Shown here: positions 27,136 through 35,752 of the stretch, piece by piece
Position numbering within the stretch: the first letter of the stretch is position 1
Layout of the letters: each line of letters opens with the position of its first letter
Source of the DNA: an uncultured Bacteroides sp.
Lineage (GTDB): Bacteria > Bacteroidota > Bacteroidia > Bacteroidales > Bacteroidaceae
Direction: 5' to 3'
Assembly (NCBI GenBank): GCA_947074275.1
Contig: CAMTPA010000023.1
Location: forward strand, 1 to 41,830
DNA length: 41,830 nt
Program-made: the position numbers and the translations under genes
Notes under the pieces: generated by a model
What the model was told of the DNA's origin: nothing
Seen by the model: the letters and a program-made list of their open reading frames with translations, nothing else
Databases searched by the model: none

Positions 27136-27149
27136 TCCATAAATTGTAA

Positions 27150-27157
27150 TACTTTTG
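27150..27157 (+). promoter_or_regulatory. Possible -7 box before the response regulator
   Basis: TACTTTTG fits TAnnTTTG and lies 105 bp before the ATG at 27262. No good TTTG is found at the expected upstream distance. Confidence 0.35.
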
Positions 27158-27261
27158 TAATAGGTGTTTCACCACAACGTAATAAAGAAACAAGAAATTT
27201 GCATCATTGAAAGATATATTTTAATCATTGCGCTAATACCGCTATCAATAAAGCAATTACA

Positions 27262-27951
27262 ATGAACAATTATCGTATTTTAGTAGTAGACGACGAAGAA
27301 GACCTTTGTGAAATCTTAAAATTCAACCTCGAAAATGAAGGATATGAAGTAGACACAGCCAACTCAGCAGAAGAGGCTTTAAAAATGGATCTTAGCAGAT
27401 ACAGCCTATTACTTTTGGACGTAATGATGGGAGAGATTTCAGGTTTCAAAATGGCGAATATACTAAAGAAAGATAACAAAACTTCGCATATCCCCATCGT
27501 ATTTATTACAGCCAAAGATACCGAAAACGATACGGTGACGGGGTTCAACTTAGGAGCAGACGATTACATCTCAAAGCCATTCTCGCTCAGAGAGGTTATA
27601 GCACGCATCAAAGCAGTGCTCAGACGAACCTCTACCAACTCAACCGACATTGCTGTAGAACAAATCGCTTATCAATCCTTGATACTCGACATCACCAAAA
27701 AGAAGGTAAGCATAGACGAGATAGAAGTAACACTCACGAAAAAAGAGTTCGAGATACTCTCTCTATTACTCCAAAACATAGGACGCGTATTCTCTCGCGA
27801 GGATATATTGGCACGGGTATGGAGTGACGAAGTGTATGTATTGGACCGTACTATCGACGTAAACATCACTCGCCTACGAAAAAAAATTGGAGTGTATGGC
27901 AAACGTATAGTAACACGTTTGGGCTATGGCTATTGTTTTGAAACAGAATAA
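27262..27951 (+). CDS. OmpR/PhoB-type response regulator
   Basis: A 229-residue cytoplasmic regulator. The receiver domain (1-120) has the acidic pair D10/D11, phospho-acceptor D53 (LLLDVMMG), T84 and K105 (ISKPF). The C-terminal winged-helix domain (about 130-229) ends with RTIDVNITRLRKKIG and the wing strand RLGYGYCFE. It is 8 bp upstream of a PhoR-like kinase gene, its probable partner. Target genes are not visible. The overall pattern is closest to PhoB, but I do not assign that name. Confidence 0.94.
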   Translation: MNNYRILVVDDEEDLCEILKFNLENEGYEVDTANSAEEALKMDLSRYSLLLLDVMMGEISGFKMANILKKDNKTSHIPIVFITAKDTENDTVTGFNLGADDYISKPFSLREVIARIKAVLRRTSTNSTDIAVEQIAYQSLILDITKKKVSIDEIEVTLTKKEFEILSLLLQNIGRVFSREDILARVWSDEVYVLDRTIDVNITRLRKKIGVYGKRIVTRLGYGYCFETE

Positions 27952-27959
27952 AAACAGCT

Positions 27960-29735
27960 ATGATTTCACCTGATATTCAAAAACATTTTTTCACATTCAG
28001 CCGCAGATTATTTCTTTCGGTTATTTCCTTGTTTATAGCTCTTGCTGTTTGCTTTATCATTTATCAATATCAACGCGAAAAAGAATTTAAGATAGAGTTA
28101 CTGCACGCACAATTACAAAAATACAACGCATTGCTGGAAAACAGCATAGATTCCGTCGATGTAGCCTATGAGATAAATAAACACATCAACAATCAAAACA
28201 CACAAGAAATAAGAGTTACAGTTCTTGACCTAAATGGTAAAGTACTATACGACTCATACAAAGACAACTCTCCATTGACAGAGAACCACTTAAACAGGTC
28301 GGAAGTACAAGCTGCTTTAAAAAATGGTGATGGATTTTCGGTGAGACGCACTTCGGAAACCACTGGACTACCTTATTTTTATTCGGCCACTCGATACGAC
28401 AATCACATTATTCGGTCGGCTTTACCATATAATATCAGTCTCAAAAAAACATTAAGAGCCGACTCACACTTCTTTTGGTTTTCGGTAGCAATCACTCTTT
28501 TATTACTTGCTTTTTTCTTGAAATTCACTCAGAAGACAGGGGCTTCAGTGAAACGATTGCGTGAATTTGCAATGCGTGCCGATAGAAATGAAGCAATAGA
28601 ACAAGACTTAGAATCAGAGTTTCCTCACAACGAACTGGGTGAGATTTCACAACACATTATTCAGATATACAAAAGACTTCACGAAACGAAAGAGGCACTA
28701 TATATAGAAAGAGAAAAACTTTTTACTCATCTACAAATATCACACGAGGGCTTAGGCATCTTTACCAAAAATAAAAAAGAGATTTTAGTAAATAATTTAT
28801 TTACACAATACAGCAATCTAATCTCAGACTTCAATCTTGAAACTGCCGAAGAGGTATTTGATATAAAAGAATTTAAAGAAATTACCGATTTCATCAATAA
28901 AACACCGCAGCGTACCCCTGTAAAAGGTGAAAAACGTATGTCAATATCCATCAACAAAAACGGGCGTTTTTTTGTAGTGGAGTGCATTATATTTCAAGAT
29001 CTAAGTTTTGAAATCAGCATCAACGATATTACAACCGAAGAAGAGCAAGTGCGTCTAAAAAGACAATTGACACAAAACATTGCACACGAACTTAAAACTC
29101 CTGTGAGTAGCATTCAAGGCTATTTGGAAACAATGGTAAGCAATGAAAATATCGCTCACGACAAGATGATGACTTTTATCGAAAGATGCTATGCACAAAG
29201 CAATCGCTTGAGTCGATTGCTAAGAGATATATCCGTACTTACTCGTATGGACGAAGCTGCCAATATGATAGATCTGGAAAACATTGACATCACCCTTTTA
29301 GTGTCTAATATCATCAATGAAGTATCTTTAGAGCTTGAGAAGAAACACATCACAGCCATCAACTCTCTCAAGAAGAATATTCAGATACGTGGCAATTACT
29401 CATTGCTCTATTCTATCTTCCGCAATTTGATGGACAATGCAATAGCTTATGCTGGAAACAACGTACAAATCACCGTAAACTGCTTCCGAGAAGATGATAA
29501 GTTCTATTATTTTAGTTTTGCCGACACTGGTGTTGGCGTATCTCCCGAACATCTAAATCGTATATTCGAACGTTTTTATCGCATCGACAAAGGACGTTCG
29601 CGCAAATTGGGGGGAACTGGTTTAGGGCTTGCTATCGTCAAGAATGCAGTATTAATACACGGTGGAACGATTTCTGCCAAGAATAATATGACTGGTGGAC
29701 TGGAGTTCGTGTTCACACTGGCAAAAGGCAAATAA
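27960..29735 (+). CDS. PhoR-like sensor histidine kinase
   Basis: A 591-residue inner-membrane kinase: first helix at about 17-37, a periplasmic sensor to about 170, second helix at about 171-190, a HAMP-like linker, a PAS-like segment (ISHEGLGIFTKNKKEILVNN) and the catalytic core. H376 in NIAHELKTPV is the phospho-acceptor; the N box is NLMDNAIAYA, G1 is DTGVGVS and G2 is GTGLGLAIV. All ATP-binding motifs are intact. It directly follows the response regulator and is followed by a terminator at 29755-29800. The signal is unknown. Confidence 0.93.
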   Translation: MISPDIQKHFFTFSRRLFLSVISLFIALAVCFIIYQYQREKEFKIELLHAQLQKYNALLENSIDSVDVAYEINKHINNQNTQEIRVTVLDLNGKVLYDSYKDNSPLTENHLNRSEVQAALKNGDGFSVRRTSETTGLPYFYSATRYDNHIIRSALPYNISLKKTLRADSHFFWFSVAITLLLLAFFLKFTQKTGASVKRLREFAMRADRNEAIEQDLESEFPHNELGEISQHIIQIYKRLHETKEALYIEREKLFTHLQISHEGLGIFTKNKKEILVNNLFTQYSNLISDFNLETAEEVFDIKEFKEITDFINKTPQRTPVKGEKRMSISINKNGRFFVVECIIFQDLSFEISINDITTEEEQVRLKRQLTQNIAHELKTPVSSIQGYLETMVSNENIAHDKMMTFIERCYAQSNRLSRLLRDISVLTRMDEAANMIDLENIDITLLVSNIINEVSLELEKKHITAINSLKKNIQIRGNYSLLYSIFRNLMDNAIAYAGNNVQITVNCFREDDKFYYFSFADTGVGVSPEHLNRIFERFYRIDKGRSRKLGGTGLGLAIVKNAVLIHGGTISAKNNMTGGLEFVFTLAKGK

Positions 29736-29754
29736 CATCCGATTAATCAATGGC

Positions 29755-29800
29755 AAATGTTGTATTGTGGAATTTAAAAATTCTATAATGCAACATTTTT
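29755..29800 (+). terminator. Rho-independent terminator of the two-component genes
   Basis: AAATGTTGTATT (29755-29766) pairs with AATGCAACATTT (29787-29798) with one G-T wobble; an inner GAATTT/AAATTC extends the fold, and the 3' flank is T-rich. It lies 20 bp after the kinase stop. Confidence 0.75.
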
Positions 29801-29836
29801 CTATTATCAAATGCAGTAATTAGAAAAGAATATTCA

Positions 29837-29844
29837 TATCTTTG
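29837..29844 (+). promoter_or_regulatory. -7 promoter element of the B12 locus
   Basis: TATCTTTG, an exact TAnnTTTG, sits just before the riboswitch. A clear TTTG at -33 is not seen. Transcription would begin near 29850, at the start of the aptamer. Confidence 0.6.
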
Positions 29845-29849
29845 CGGCG

Positions 29850-30035
29850 TATTGGTTTGCTTATACTCTATCTCAGAGTATGCAATTAAAAGGGAATCAG
29901 GTGAAAATCCTGAACAGTCCCGCTGCTGTAAGTTCCATACAAGGTTATAGACAAAACACTGCTTAAAGCCACTGATTGAAAACAATCGGGAAGGTAGTCG
30001 ATAACTGGAACAAGTCAGAAGACCTGCCATACAAT
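29850..30035 (+). ncRNA. Cobalamin riboswitch
   Basis: A class-typical adenosyl/cobalamin aptamer. Conserved blocks appear in order: AAAAGGGAATCAGGTGAAA from about 29888, ATCCTGAACAGTCCCGCTGC near 29907, GCCACTG near 29968, GGGAAGG near 29988, and the B12 box AAGTCAGAAGACCTGCC at 30012-30028. It lies in the leader of the BtuB-like receptor and should repress the operon when cobalamin is plentiful. The terminator-like hairpin at 30166-30198 is a candidate expression platform. Confidence 0.95.
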
Positions 30036-30165
30036 CTTTTTTCATTGCTTTCGAGGAAAAAGCGTTGAATCTAATGAGTGGATACTACTCTTATCCCACA
30101 TCATTTCATTCACACTAAGACTTATAGAAAGTAACATCTCAAATAAACTCTGCCAAGTTTATTTT

Positions 30166-30198
30166 ATGTCCGGTCGAAGTGATTCGCCCGGACATTTT
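30166..30198 (+). terminator. Hairpin downstream of the riboswitch, candidate expression platform
   Basis: ATGTCCGG (30166-30173) pairs with CCGGACAT (30188-30195), with an inner CGAA/TTCG stem closed by a GTGA (GNRA-type) loop and followed by TTTT. It precedes the chosen receptor start at 30226. This makes the in-frame ATG at 30166, which is part of the stem, an unlikely start codon. Confidence 0.6.
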
Positions 30199-30225
30199 AA
30201 GTGTGTTATTAATTTAAACAATTGT

Positions 30226-32256
30226 ATGGAGCGTATGCACTTCATTATTAAACTTGCATTATTTGCAATATACTGCTTTTTGTTCTCGTGCTCTATGTGG
30301 GCACAAAAACAAAAGGTAGACACTACGCATATATACAGTATACCCGAGATTATTGTCTCCAATCCTTATCAAACAAAAGAACTTCGTTCTGCTACTCCAA
30401 CACAAACTTTTTCGAGAAACGAGCTTCAGAGAATGCAAGCTTTGCAATTATCGGATGCCGTGAAGCACTTTGCAGGTGTTACAGTAAAAGATTATGGAGG
30501 CATTGGTGGACTGAAAACCGTATCGCTACGTAGTTTAGGTGCCGAACATACTGCGATTGGCTACGACGGAATAGCTGTGAGCAATAGCCAAACTGGACAG
30601 ATAGATATTGGACGTTTTTCACTCGAAAATGTTGATCAGCTTTCGCTAAGCAACGGACAAAATGATTATCTGTTTCAATCGGCTCGTTTCTTCGCATCGG
30701 CTGGATTACTCAACATACAAACTTTAGCTCCACAGTTTAAAGACAAAGAGAAACTACACGCCACAGGTATGATAAAAGCAGGTTCGTGGGGACTAATCAA
30801 TCCTGCGTTGTGGCTAAATATGAAACTATCTAAAAAATGGTCGATAGGCATCAATGGCGAATGGATGTCGGCAGATGGACATTATCCATATACCCTCTAT
30901 TACAGCGATGAGAACGGACTAAGTTCTAAAGAAAAGCGAAACAATACTGAAATAAAATCGGGACGTGTAGAGGCTGGACTTTACGGACAGCTAACCGATA
31001 AAGAGGAGCTGCGCATCAAAGCGTATTATTATGAATCGTCGCGCGGTCTACCCAATGCCACTACCTATTATTACGATTATGCTTCGCAGCATTTGTGGGA
31101 TAAAAATGTGTTTGTACAAGCACGATATAAAAAGGAGTTTTCGCCCAAGTGGGTATTCGAGACTTCGGGAAAATGGAATTGGAATTACCAACGCTATCTT
31201 GACCCCGATTATAAAAACACAGAGCAAAAGCAAGATAGTCGCTATTACCAACAAGAGTATTATGTTTCCGCTATCGCTCTTTACCGTGTGTTGCCCAATC
31301 TCTCATTTTCGGGCACTACTGATGGTAGCATTCAAACGCTGGATATAAATAGCAACAACTTTGCTAAACCCCTTCGCTATTCGTGGCTTACAGCTGTTGC
31401 TGGCAAATATGTAAATCATTGGCTTACACTTTCGGCATCGGGGCTATTTACCTTTGTAAATGAGCACACGAAAAACGGAAGCAGTGGAAAAAACCATCGT
31501 AGAGTCACTCCTTTTGCAAGTGCATCTTTCAAGCCATTCGGGAGTGAGGAGTTTCGTGTACGCCTATTTTACAAAGAAATATTCCGCCTGCCCACTTTCA
31601 ATGACTTATATTATGGGCAAATAGGAAACACGGCATTACATCCCGAAAAGGTTTATCAATACAATATCGGTATTACGTATAGCAAATCAATCAATCGATT
31701 ATTGCCCTATTTTTCATTGACAGCGGATGCTTACTACAATCGGGTGAATGATAAGATAATAGCTACTCCTACTAAAAATCTATTCATTTGGAGTATGGTA
31801 AATTTAGGCAAAGTAGATATTAAAGGCATAGACGTGACTGGAAATGTACAATTACAACCTTGTGAGAAGTTACGCATCAACTTATCGGGAAACTATACGT
31901 ATCAAAGAGCACTGGATGTGACCGATAAAGAAGGTAAAACCTATAAACATCAAATAGCCTACACGCCTCGGGTATCGGGTTCGGGTCAGATAGCTATCGA
32001 AACCCCGTGGATCAACTTCTCTTACTCGATGCTGTATGCAGGAAAACGCTATTGTTTGGGACAAAACATCAGCGAAAACAGGCTGCCGAGCTATACCGAT
32101 TTAAGCTTGTCGGCATACAGAGACTTCAACATACGCAAACTGCGCCTTACCGCCAACGTGGAAGTGCTCAATTTGCTAAACAAGAATTATGAAATCGTAA
32201 AGAACTTTCCAATGCCAGGACGCTCGGTACGAGGAACATTAAAAATCAGTTATTAA
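30226..32256 (+). CDS. btuB: BtuB-like TonB-dependent vitamin B12 receptor
   Basis: A 676-residue outer membrane receptor. A signal peptide follows MERMHFIIKLALFAIYCFLF, then a plug domain at about 40-150 (LSDAVKHFAGVTVKDYGGIGG, and ENVDQLSLSNGQND) and a barrel ending in a typical Bacteroidetes last strand (RSVRGTLKISY). It lacks the CarboxypepD_reg domain of the receptor at 6138. The cobalamin riboswitch in its leader and the downstream BtuG-like and DUF4465 lipoproteins identify its cargo as cobamides. I start at ATG 30226 (30235 is also possible); the in-frame ATG at 30166 lies in the leader hairpin and lacks a signal sequence. The next gene starts 4 bp after its stop. Confidence 0.88.
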   Translation: MERMHFIIKLALFAIYCFLFSCSMWAQKQKVDTTHIYSIPEIIVSNPYQTKELRSATPTQTFSRNELQRMQALQLSDAVKHFAGVTVKDYGGIGGLKTVSLRSLGAEHTAIGYDGIAVSNSQTGQIDIGRFSLENVDQLSLSNGQNDYLFQSARFFASAGLLNIQTLAPQFKDKEKLHATGMIKAGSWGLINPALWLNMKLSKKWSIGINGEWMSADGHYPYTLYYSDENGLSSKEKRNNTEIKSGRVEAGLYGQLTDKEELRIKAYYYESSRGLPNATTYYYDYASQHLWDKNVFVQARYKKEFSPKWVFETSGKWNWNYQRYLDPDYKNTEQKQDSRYYQQEYYVSAIALYRVLPNLSFSGTTDGSIQTLDINSNNFAKPLRYSWLTAVAGKYVNHWLTLSASGLFTFVNEHTKNGSSGKNHRRVTPFASASFKPFGSEEFRVRLFYKEIFRLPTFNDLYYGQIGNTALHPEKVYQYNIGITYSKSINRLLPYFSLTADAYYNRVNDKIIATPTKNLFIWSMVNLGKVDIKGIDVTGNVQLQPCEKLRINLSGNYTYQRALDVTDKEGKTYKHQIAYTPRVSGSGQIAIETPWINFSYSMLYAGKRYCLGQNISENRLPSYTDLSLSAYRDFNIRKLRLTANVEVLNLLNKNYEIVKNFPMPGRSVRGTLKISY

Positions 32257-32260
32257 CAAG

Positions 32261-34234
32261 ATGCGTATCAAACAAATTATCTACATCGTACTTATTGGAC
32301 TATCGGCAGTTTTATGGAATGGTTGCGACGATATGCACGATCGGCCACTAACCTCTACGGGTGGCGTGATGGGCGAAGAGAGTACCGCAGAAATGTACAT
32401 ACTAAGCGAAGGGTTGTTCAATCAAAACAACAGCACATTGGCTCGCCACTCTTTTACATCCAACACCACTACCCCTAACTACTTTGAAGCACTCAACAAA
32501 CGTGGTTTAGGAGATACCGCCAACGATATGGCACTCTATGAAGATTGTCTCTACATTGTGGTAAATGTATCGAGCCAAATAGAGGTGATTGACTGGAAAA
32601 CAGGACTCTCTATTACACATATTTCCGTGTTGCAAGAAAATGGAAGTTCTCGGCAACCACGCAGCATTGCCTTTTTTGGGGAAAAAGCTTATGTTTGCTG
32701 CTTCGATGGAAGTGTGGTAAGAATCGACCTCAACACGCTTGTCATAGATGCAACTTTGCAGGTAGGCAGAAATCCCGATGGAATTTGCGTGCAAAATGGC
32801 AAGCTCTATGTTTCCAATTCGGGTGGTTTGGACACAGATGGCATAGGCCCCGACAACACAGTGAGCGTGATAGACATAGCAACATTTAGCAAAATCAAAG
32901 AGGTTGTAGTGGGCTACAATCCTGGGAAAATAGTGGCTGGATGGGGTGAAACCGTGTTGCTCATCACAAGAGGAAGCAATGTAGAAGAGGGAGATTATAG
33001 ATTGATAGAGATAGATGCTACATACGATGTGGTGAACCATACGTTTGAAGAAAAAGCACTCAACTTTGCGGTAAACGATGAGTTAATCTATTTGTATGAT
33101 TATCAATACAGCACCAATCAAACAGATTATAAGGTATTGAATCAGCGCACACGTCAAGTCGTATCAGACAGCTTCATAGCCGACGGCACATCCATATCTA
33201 CCCCTTATGGCATATTTGTGAATCCCTATAATGGAAATGTGTACATCACCGATGCTTATAGTTACAACGTAAAAGGCGATGTGCTGTGTTTCAACCCACA
33301 CGGACAGTTGCAATATAGAATTGACAACGTTGGGATGAACCCTAACACCATTGTTTTTAGCGATCGCAACTCACAAAGCCAAATAGACCCAACACCTGAG
33401 GAGGAAAACAAATCCAATGCTTTTGCCAATCGGGTATTGGAATATATGCCTGCTCCCGGTCAATATATGAACACTACCACAATGGCGTATAAAACAGGAT
33501 TTAACGCCGATGAGGTTTTAGAATATGCAACCGAACGAATCAGGAATCGATACATCATCTCTTTGGGTGCTTATGGAGGCTATATCACGTTAGGATTTCA
33601 TTCGCCTGTTGCAAATCGTGCAGGAGAGTATGATTTCAAGGTGTATGGAAACGCCTCGTACAATATGTTTGGCACTGCAACAGGAGCCTTAGGAGGTAGT
33701 TCCGAGCCGGGTATTGTGTTGGTGTCGAAAGATACAAACGGCAATGGGCTTCCTGATGACGAGTGGTATGAGTTGGCAGGCAGCGAATATGGCACTTCAA
33801 ATGAAACAAGGGGGTATAAAATCACCTACCACCGTCCTACCCCGCTCGATGCAAATGTGCGTTGGACAGACAATCAGGGAGAAGAGGGTTACGTGTTCAG
33901 AAATAGCTACAATACACAAGAATCTTATTATCCACTGTGGATAGACGAAGAAGAAATCACCTTTAGCGGAACCCGCCTGAAAGACAACGCTATACTCGAA
34001 AATGGTATGTGGGTGGGCTACTGCTACGAATGGGGATATGCCGACAACCACCCCAACAGCACCGAGATGTCTAAATTTAAGATAGACTGGGCAGTAGACG
34101 CAACAGGAAATCGTGTACACTTAGACGAAATAGATTTTGTACGCATCTACTCGGCAGTAAATCAGAGCGCAGGCGTTATGGGCGAAATATCGACTGAGGT
34201 GATGACCGTAGAAAACTTACATTACAACAATTAA
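32261..34234 (+). CDS. BtuG-like propeller lipoprotein fused to a C-terminal surface domain
   Basis: A 657-residue surface lipoprotein with a type II signal peptide and lipobox cysteine at C22 (LWNGCDDMHD). Residues about 45-370 form a YncE/DUF5074-like beta-propeller, with blade motifs such as VGRNPDGICVQNGKLYVSN and PYGIFVNPYNGNVYITDAY; this is the fold of BtuG, which binds B12 tightly on the cell surface. Residues about 395-650 are a second domain (GGYITLGFHSPV, DTNGNGLPDDEWYELAGSEY) that I remember as often a separate cell-surface protein in such loci. Position directly after btuB under the riboswitch supports cobamide capture and hand-over. Role of the second domain unknown. Confidence 0.83.
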   Translation: MRIKQIIYIVLIGLSAVLWNGCDDMHDRPLTSTGGVMGEESTAEMYILSEGLFNQNNSTLARHSFTSNTTTPNYFEALNKRGLGDTANDMALYEDCLYIVVNVSSQIEVIDWKTGLSITHISVLQENGSSRQPRSIAFFGEKAYVCCFDGSVVRIDLNTLVIDATLQVGRNPDGICVQNGKLYVSNSGGLDTDGIGPDNTVSVIDIATFSKIKEVVVGYNPGKIVAGWGETVLLITRGSNVEEGDYRLIEIDATYDVVNHTFEEKALNFAVNDELIYLYDYQYSTNQTDYKVLNQRTRQVVSDSFIADGTSISTPYGIFVNPYNGNVYITDAYSYNVKGDVLCFNPHGQLQYRIDNVGMNPNTIVFSDRNSQSQIDPTPEEENKSNAFANRVLEYMPAPGQYMNTTTMAYKTGFNADEVLEYATERIRNRYIISLGAYGGYITLGFHSPVANRAGEYDFKVYGNASYNMFGTATGALGGSSEPGIVLVSKDTNGNGLPDDEWYELAGSEYGTSNETRGYKITYHRPTPLDANVRWTDNQGEEGYVFRNSYNTQESYYPLWIDEEEITFSGTRLKDNAILENGMWVGYCYEWGYADNHPNSTEMSKFKIDWAVDATGNRVHLDEIDFVRIYSAVNQSAGVMGEISTEVMTVENLHYNN

Positions 34235-34271
34235 TTTCAAATTTATAAATCACTAATTTAAAATCAAGAAA

Positions 34272-34985
34272 ATGAGAAAATTATCTTTATTAATGCTGTT
34301 ATCAGTATTTGTATTTTGTGCTTGTAACGACGATAAAACAGACGTAATCATCGAAAAAAGTGCGAGCTTTGAAGGGTTATTGACCGAACCTGAAAGTGAG
34401 TTTACCACAACCGATGGAGAAACTTATAATGAATATTATGATGTAGCAAAATTCAATGATGCTAATCAGCTAATAGAGTGTACTCACTACTACTCGCCAG
34501 CGTGGGGATTTGGTGGTGGCTTTGTTTACACAAACAAGACCGACGTAACCAATCCTGGATTTACAAACAACAGTGCAATCACTGGCAAAGGACTCAAAGG
34601 AAGTGTTTATTTAACTTGTGCAACTTCCAATCCTCCCGTACTTTCTGTTATCGAAAGCAACAAATATAGCATAAAGGAAGTGTGGATTACCAACTCCACT
34701 TATGCTTATCTGGCAATGCAAGATGGTGACGGAATGACTGAAGGTGGCTTTGGAGATGGAGACTGGTTTAAGCTAACTATCTACAACCAAGATAAAAGCA
34801 AAAGTATAGATGTTACATTGGGCGAAGGTACTAATTTGCTGAAGGAGTGGAAGCAAGTAAACTTGCAAGGTATGGGCGACGTGACTTCGTTGCAATTTGA
34901 AATGTCATCTTCTCGCAACAACGATTGGGGTATGACAACTCCAGGTTACTTCTGTATGGACGGCATCACACTTATTGAAAAATAA
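34272..34985 (+). CDS. DUF4465 lipoprotein, BtuH-like
   Basis: A 237-residue lipoprotein with signal peptide and cysteine in VFCACNDDK; the acidic run after Cys fits surface export in Bacteroidetes. The body matches DUF4465: NSTYAYLAMQDGDG near residue 145, DWFKLTIYNQDK near 170, and the C-terminal TTPGYFCMDGITL. A DUF4465-type group in Bacteroides has been described as cobamide-binding surface proteins (BtuH), to my recollection. It is the third gene after the riboswitch, 37 bp behind the BtuG-like gene, and ends just before a repeat and a terminator. Family call good; B12 binding is inferred from context. Confidence 0.82.
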   Translation: MRKLSLLMLLSVFVFCACNDDKTDVIIEKSASFEGLLTEPESEFTTTDGETYNEYYDVAKFNDANQLIECTHYYSPAWGFGGGFVYTNKTDVTNPGFTNNSAITGKGLKGSVYLTCATSNPPVLSVIESNKYSIKEVWITNSTYAYLAMQDGDGMTEGGFGDGDWFKLTIYNQDKSKSIDVTLGEGTNLLKEWKQVNLQGMGDVTSLQFEMSSSRNNDWGMTTPGYFCMDGITLIEK

Positions 34986-35019
34986 AGTCCCAATCCACAG
35001 GCTACTTAGCAGCCTATAA

Positions 35020-35115
35020 GCCGTTTGGTAGGTAGCCCTTGCTACCAAGCTGGATAGGCCTTGCTACCAAGCTGGCAAGGCTTACCTACCAAACCCCAAA
35101 GGCCTATCTACTTAA
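35020..35115. repeat. 22-bp tandem repeats with nested inverted repeats
   Basis: Units starting CTACCAA begin at 35042, 35064 and 35086, exactly 22 bp apart; CTACTT at 35108 continues the period. CCTTGCTACCAAGCTGG occurs twice (35037-35053 and 35059-35075). A single TTTGGTAGGTA (35024-35034) is the perfect complement of TACCTACCAAA (35083-35093) and can also pair with the other two CTACCAA copies, giving mutually exclusive hairpins. It lies just after the DUF4465 gene. Confidence 0.8.
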
Positions 35116-35124
35116 AACAGCAAT

Positions 35125-35160
35125 AAAAAGTAGTCGAATGATTGTGTTCGACTACTTTTT
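35125..35160 (+). terminator. Rho-independent terminator of the B12 operon
   Basis: A 14-bp perfect stem (AAAAAGTAGTCGAA with TTCGACTACTTTTT), an 8-base loop and a T run form a strong terminator 140 bp after the DUF4465 stop. It would also work in the opposite direction. Confidence 0.88.
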
Positions 35161-35206
35161 TTGTTTACTTTTGCTATCATAGTTTTTACCTAATTCAAAT
35201 AATGTT

Positions 35207-35482
35207 ATGATTAGAATCAATGTATTTATACAAGTATCCGAAGCCAATCGTGCTGCGGTGATTGAAGCTGCCAAATCGTTGACAGCCGATTCGGTAAAAG
35301 AAGATGGCTGCATCGCTTACGATGTATTTGAAAGTGCGACTCGCACCGATGTATTGATGATTTGTGAAACGTGGGCAGACGAAACAGTTCTTGCCGCACA
35401 CGAAAAAACAGTTCATTTTGCCACACAGGTAGGCAAAATACAACAGTTGGCTGTTTTGAAACTGGAGAAATTCAGCTTCTAA
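35207..35482 (+). CDS. Antibiotic biosynthesis monooxygenase (ABM) fold protein
   Basis: A 91-residue protein with the ABM/YgiN ferredoxin-like fold: opening strand IRINVFIQV, helix AAVIEAAKSLTADSVKEDGC, strand AYDVFESATRTDVLMICETW and helix ETVLAAHEKTVHFA. Members include putative quinol monooxygenases and heme-degrading enzymes; the family signature alone does not decide the reaction. It stands alone between two strong terminators (35125 and 35503), so it is an independent transcript. Confidence 0.85.
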   Translation: MIRINVFIQVSEANRAAVIEAAKSLTADSVKEDGCIAYDVFESATRTDVLMICETWADETVLAAHEKTVHFATQVGKIQQLAVLKLEKFSF

Positions 35483-35502
35483 CATAAAAATCTATTCTTA
35501 AT

Positions 35503-35546
35503 CACGCCCTAATGTTTCCCTCCCGAAACGTTGGGGTGTGTTTTTT
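35503..35546 (+). terminator. Rho-independent terminator
   Basis: CACGCCCTAATGTTTC pairs with GAAACGTTGGGGTGTG, with a CCTCCC loop, and is followed by TTTTTT, 20 bp after the ABM gene stop. Confidence 0.88.
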
Positions 35547-35610
35547 ATACCAACTATTCAATGTTTATTCCTTCAATGTTAACAATTCACATCTCACTTG
35601 TGCATATTTC

Positions 35611-35651
35611 AGAGATGGATAGTTAACATCTATCATATACATTCTATCTCT
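35611..35651. promoter_or_regulatory. Imperfect inverted repeat upstream of tnaA
   Basis: AGAGAT (35611-35616) and ATCTCT (35646-35651) flank GATAG/CTATC half-sites, forming an imperfect palindrome about 100 bp before the tnaA ATG. It may be an operator; the nearest promoter-like box (TATATTTA at 35699) is weak. Confidence 0.3.
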
Positions 35652-35752
35652 ATTGGAATTCAGAGCCAACTAATAACAAAAAGTCAAGAAAAACATTGTA
35701 TATTTAAAAGTAAAAGTATAAATTCGTCGAACTAAACCAATGTTTAACCCTT

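Noticed and set aside
30166-30225. N-terminal extension of the BtuB-like receptor from ATG 30166
   Set aside because: The ATG lies in the riboswitch-linked hairpin and the extra 20 residues precede a clean signal peptide starting at 30226.
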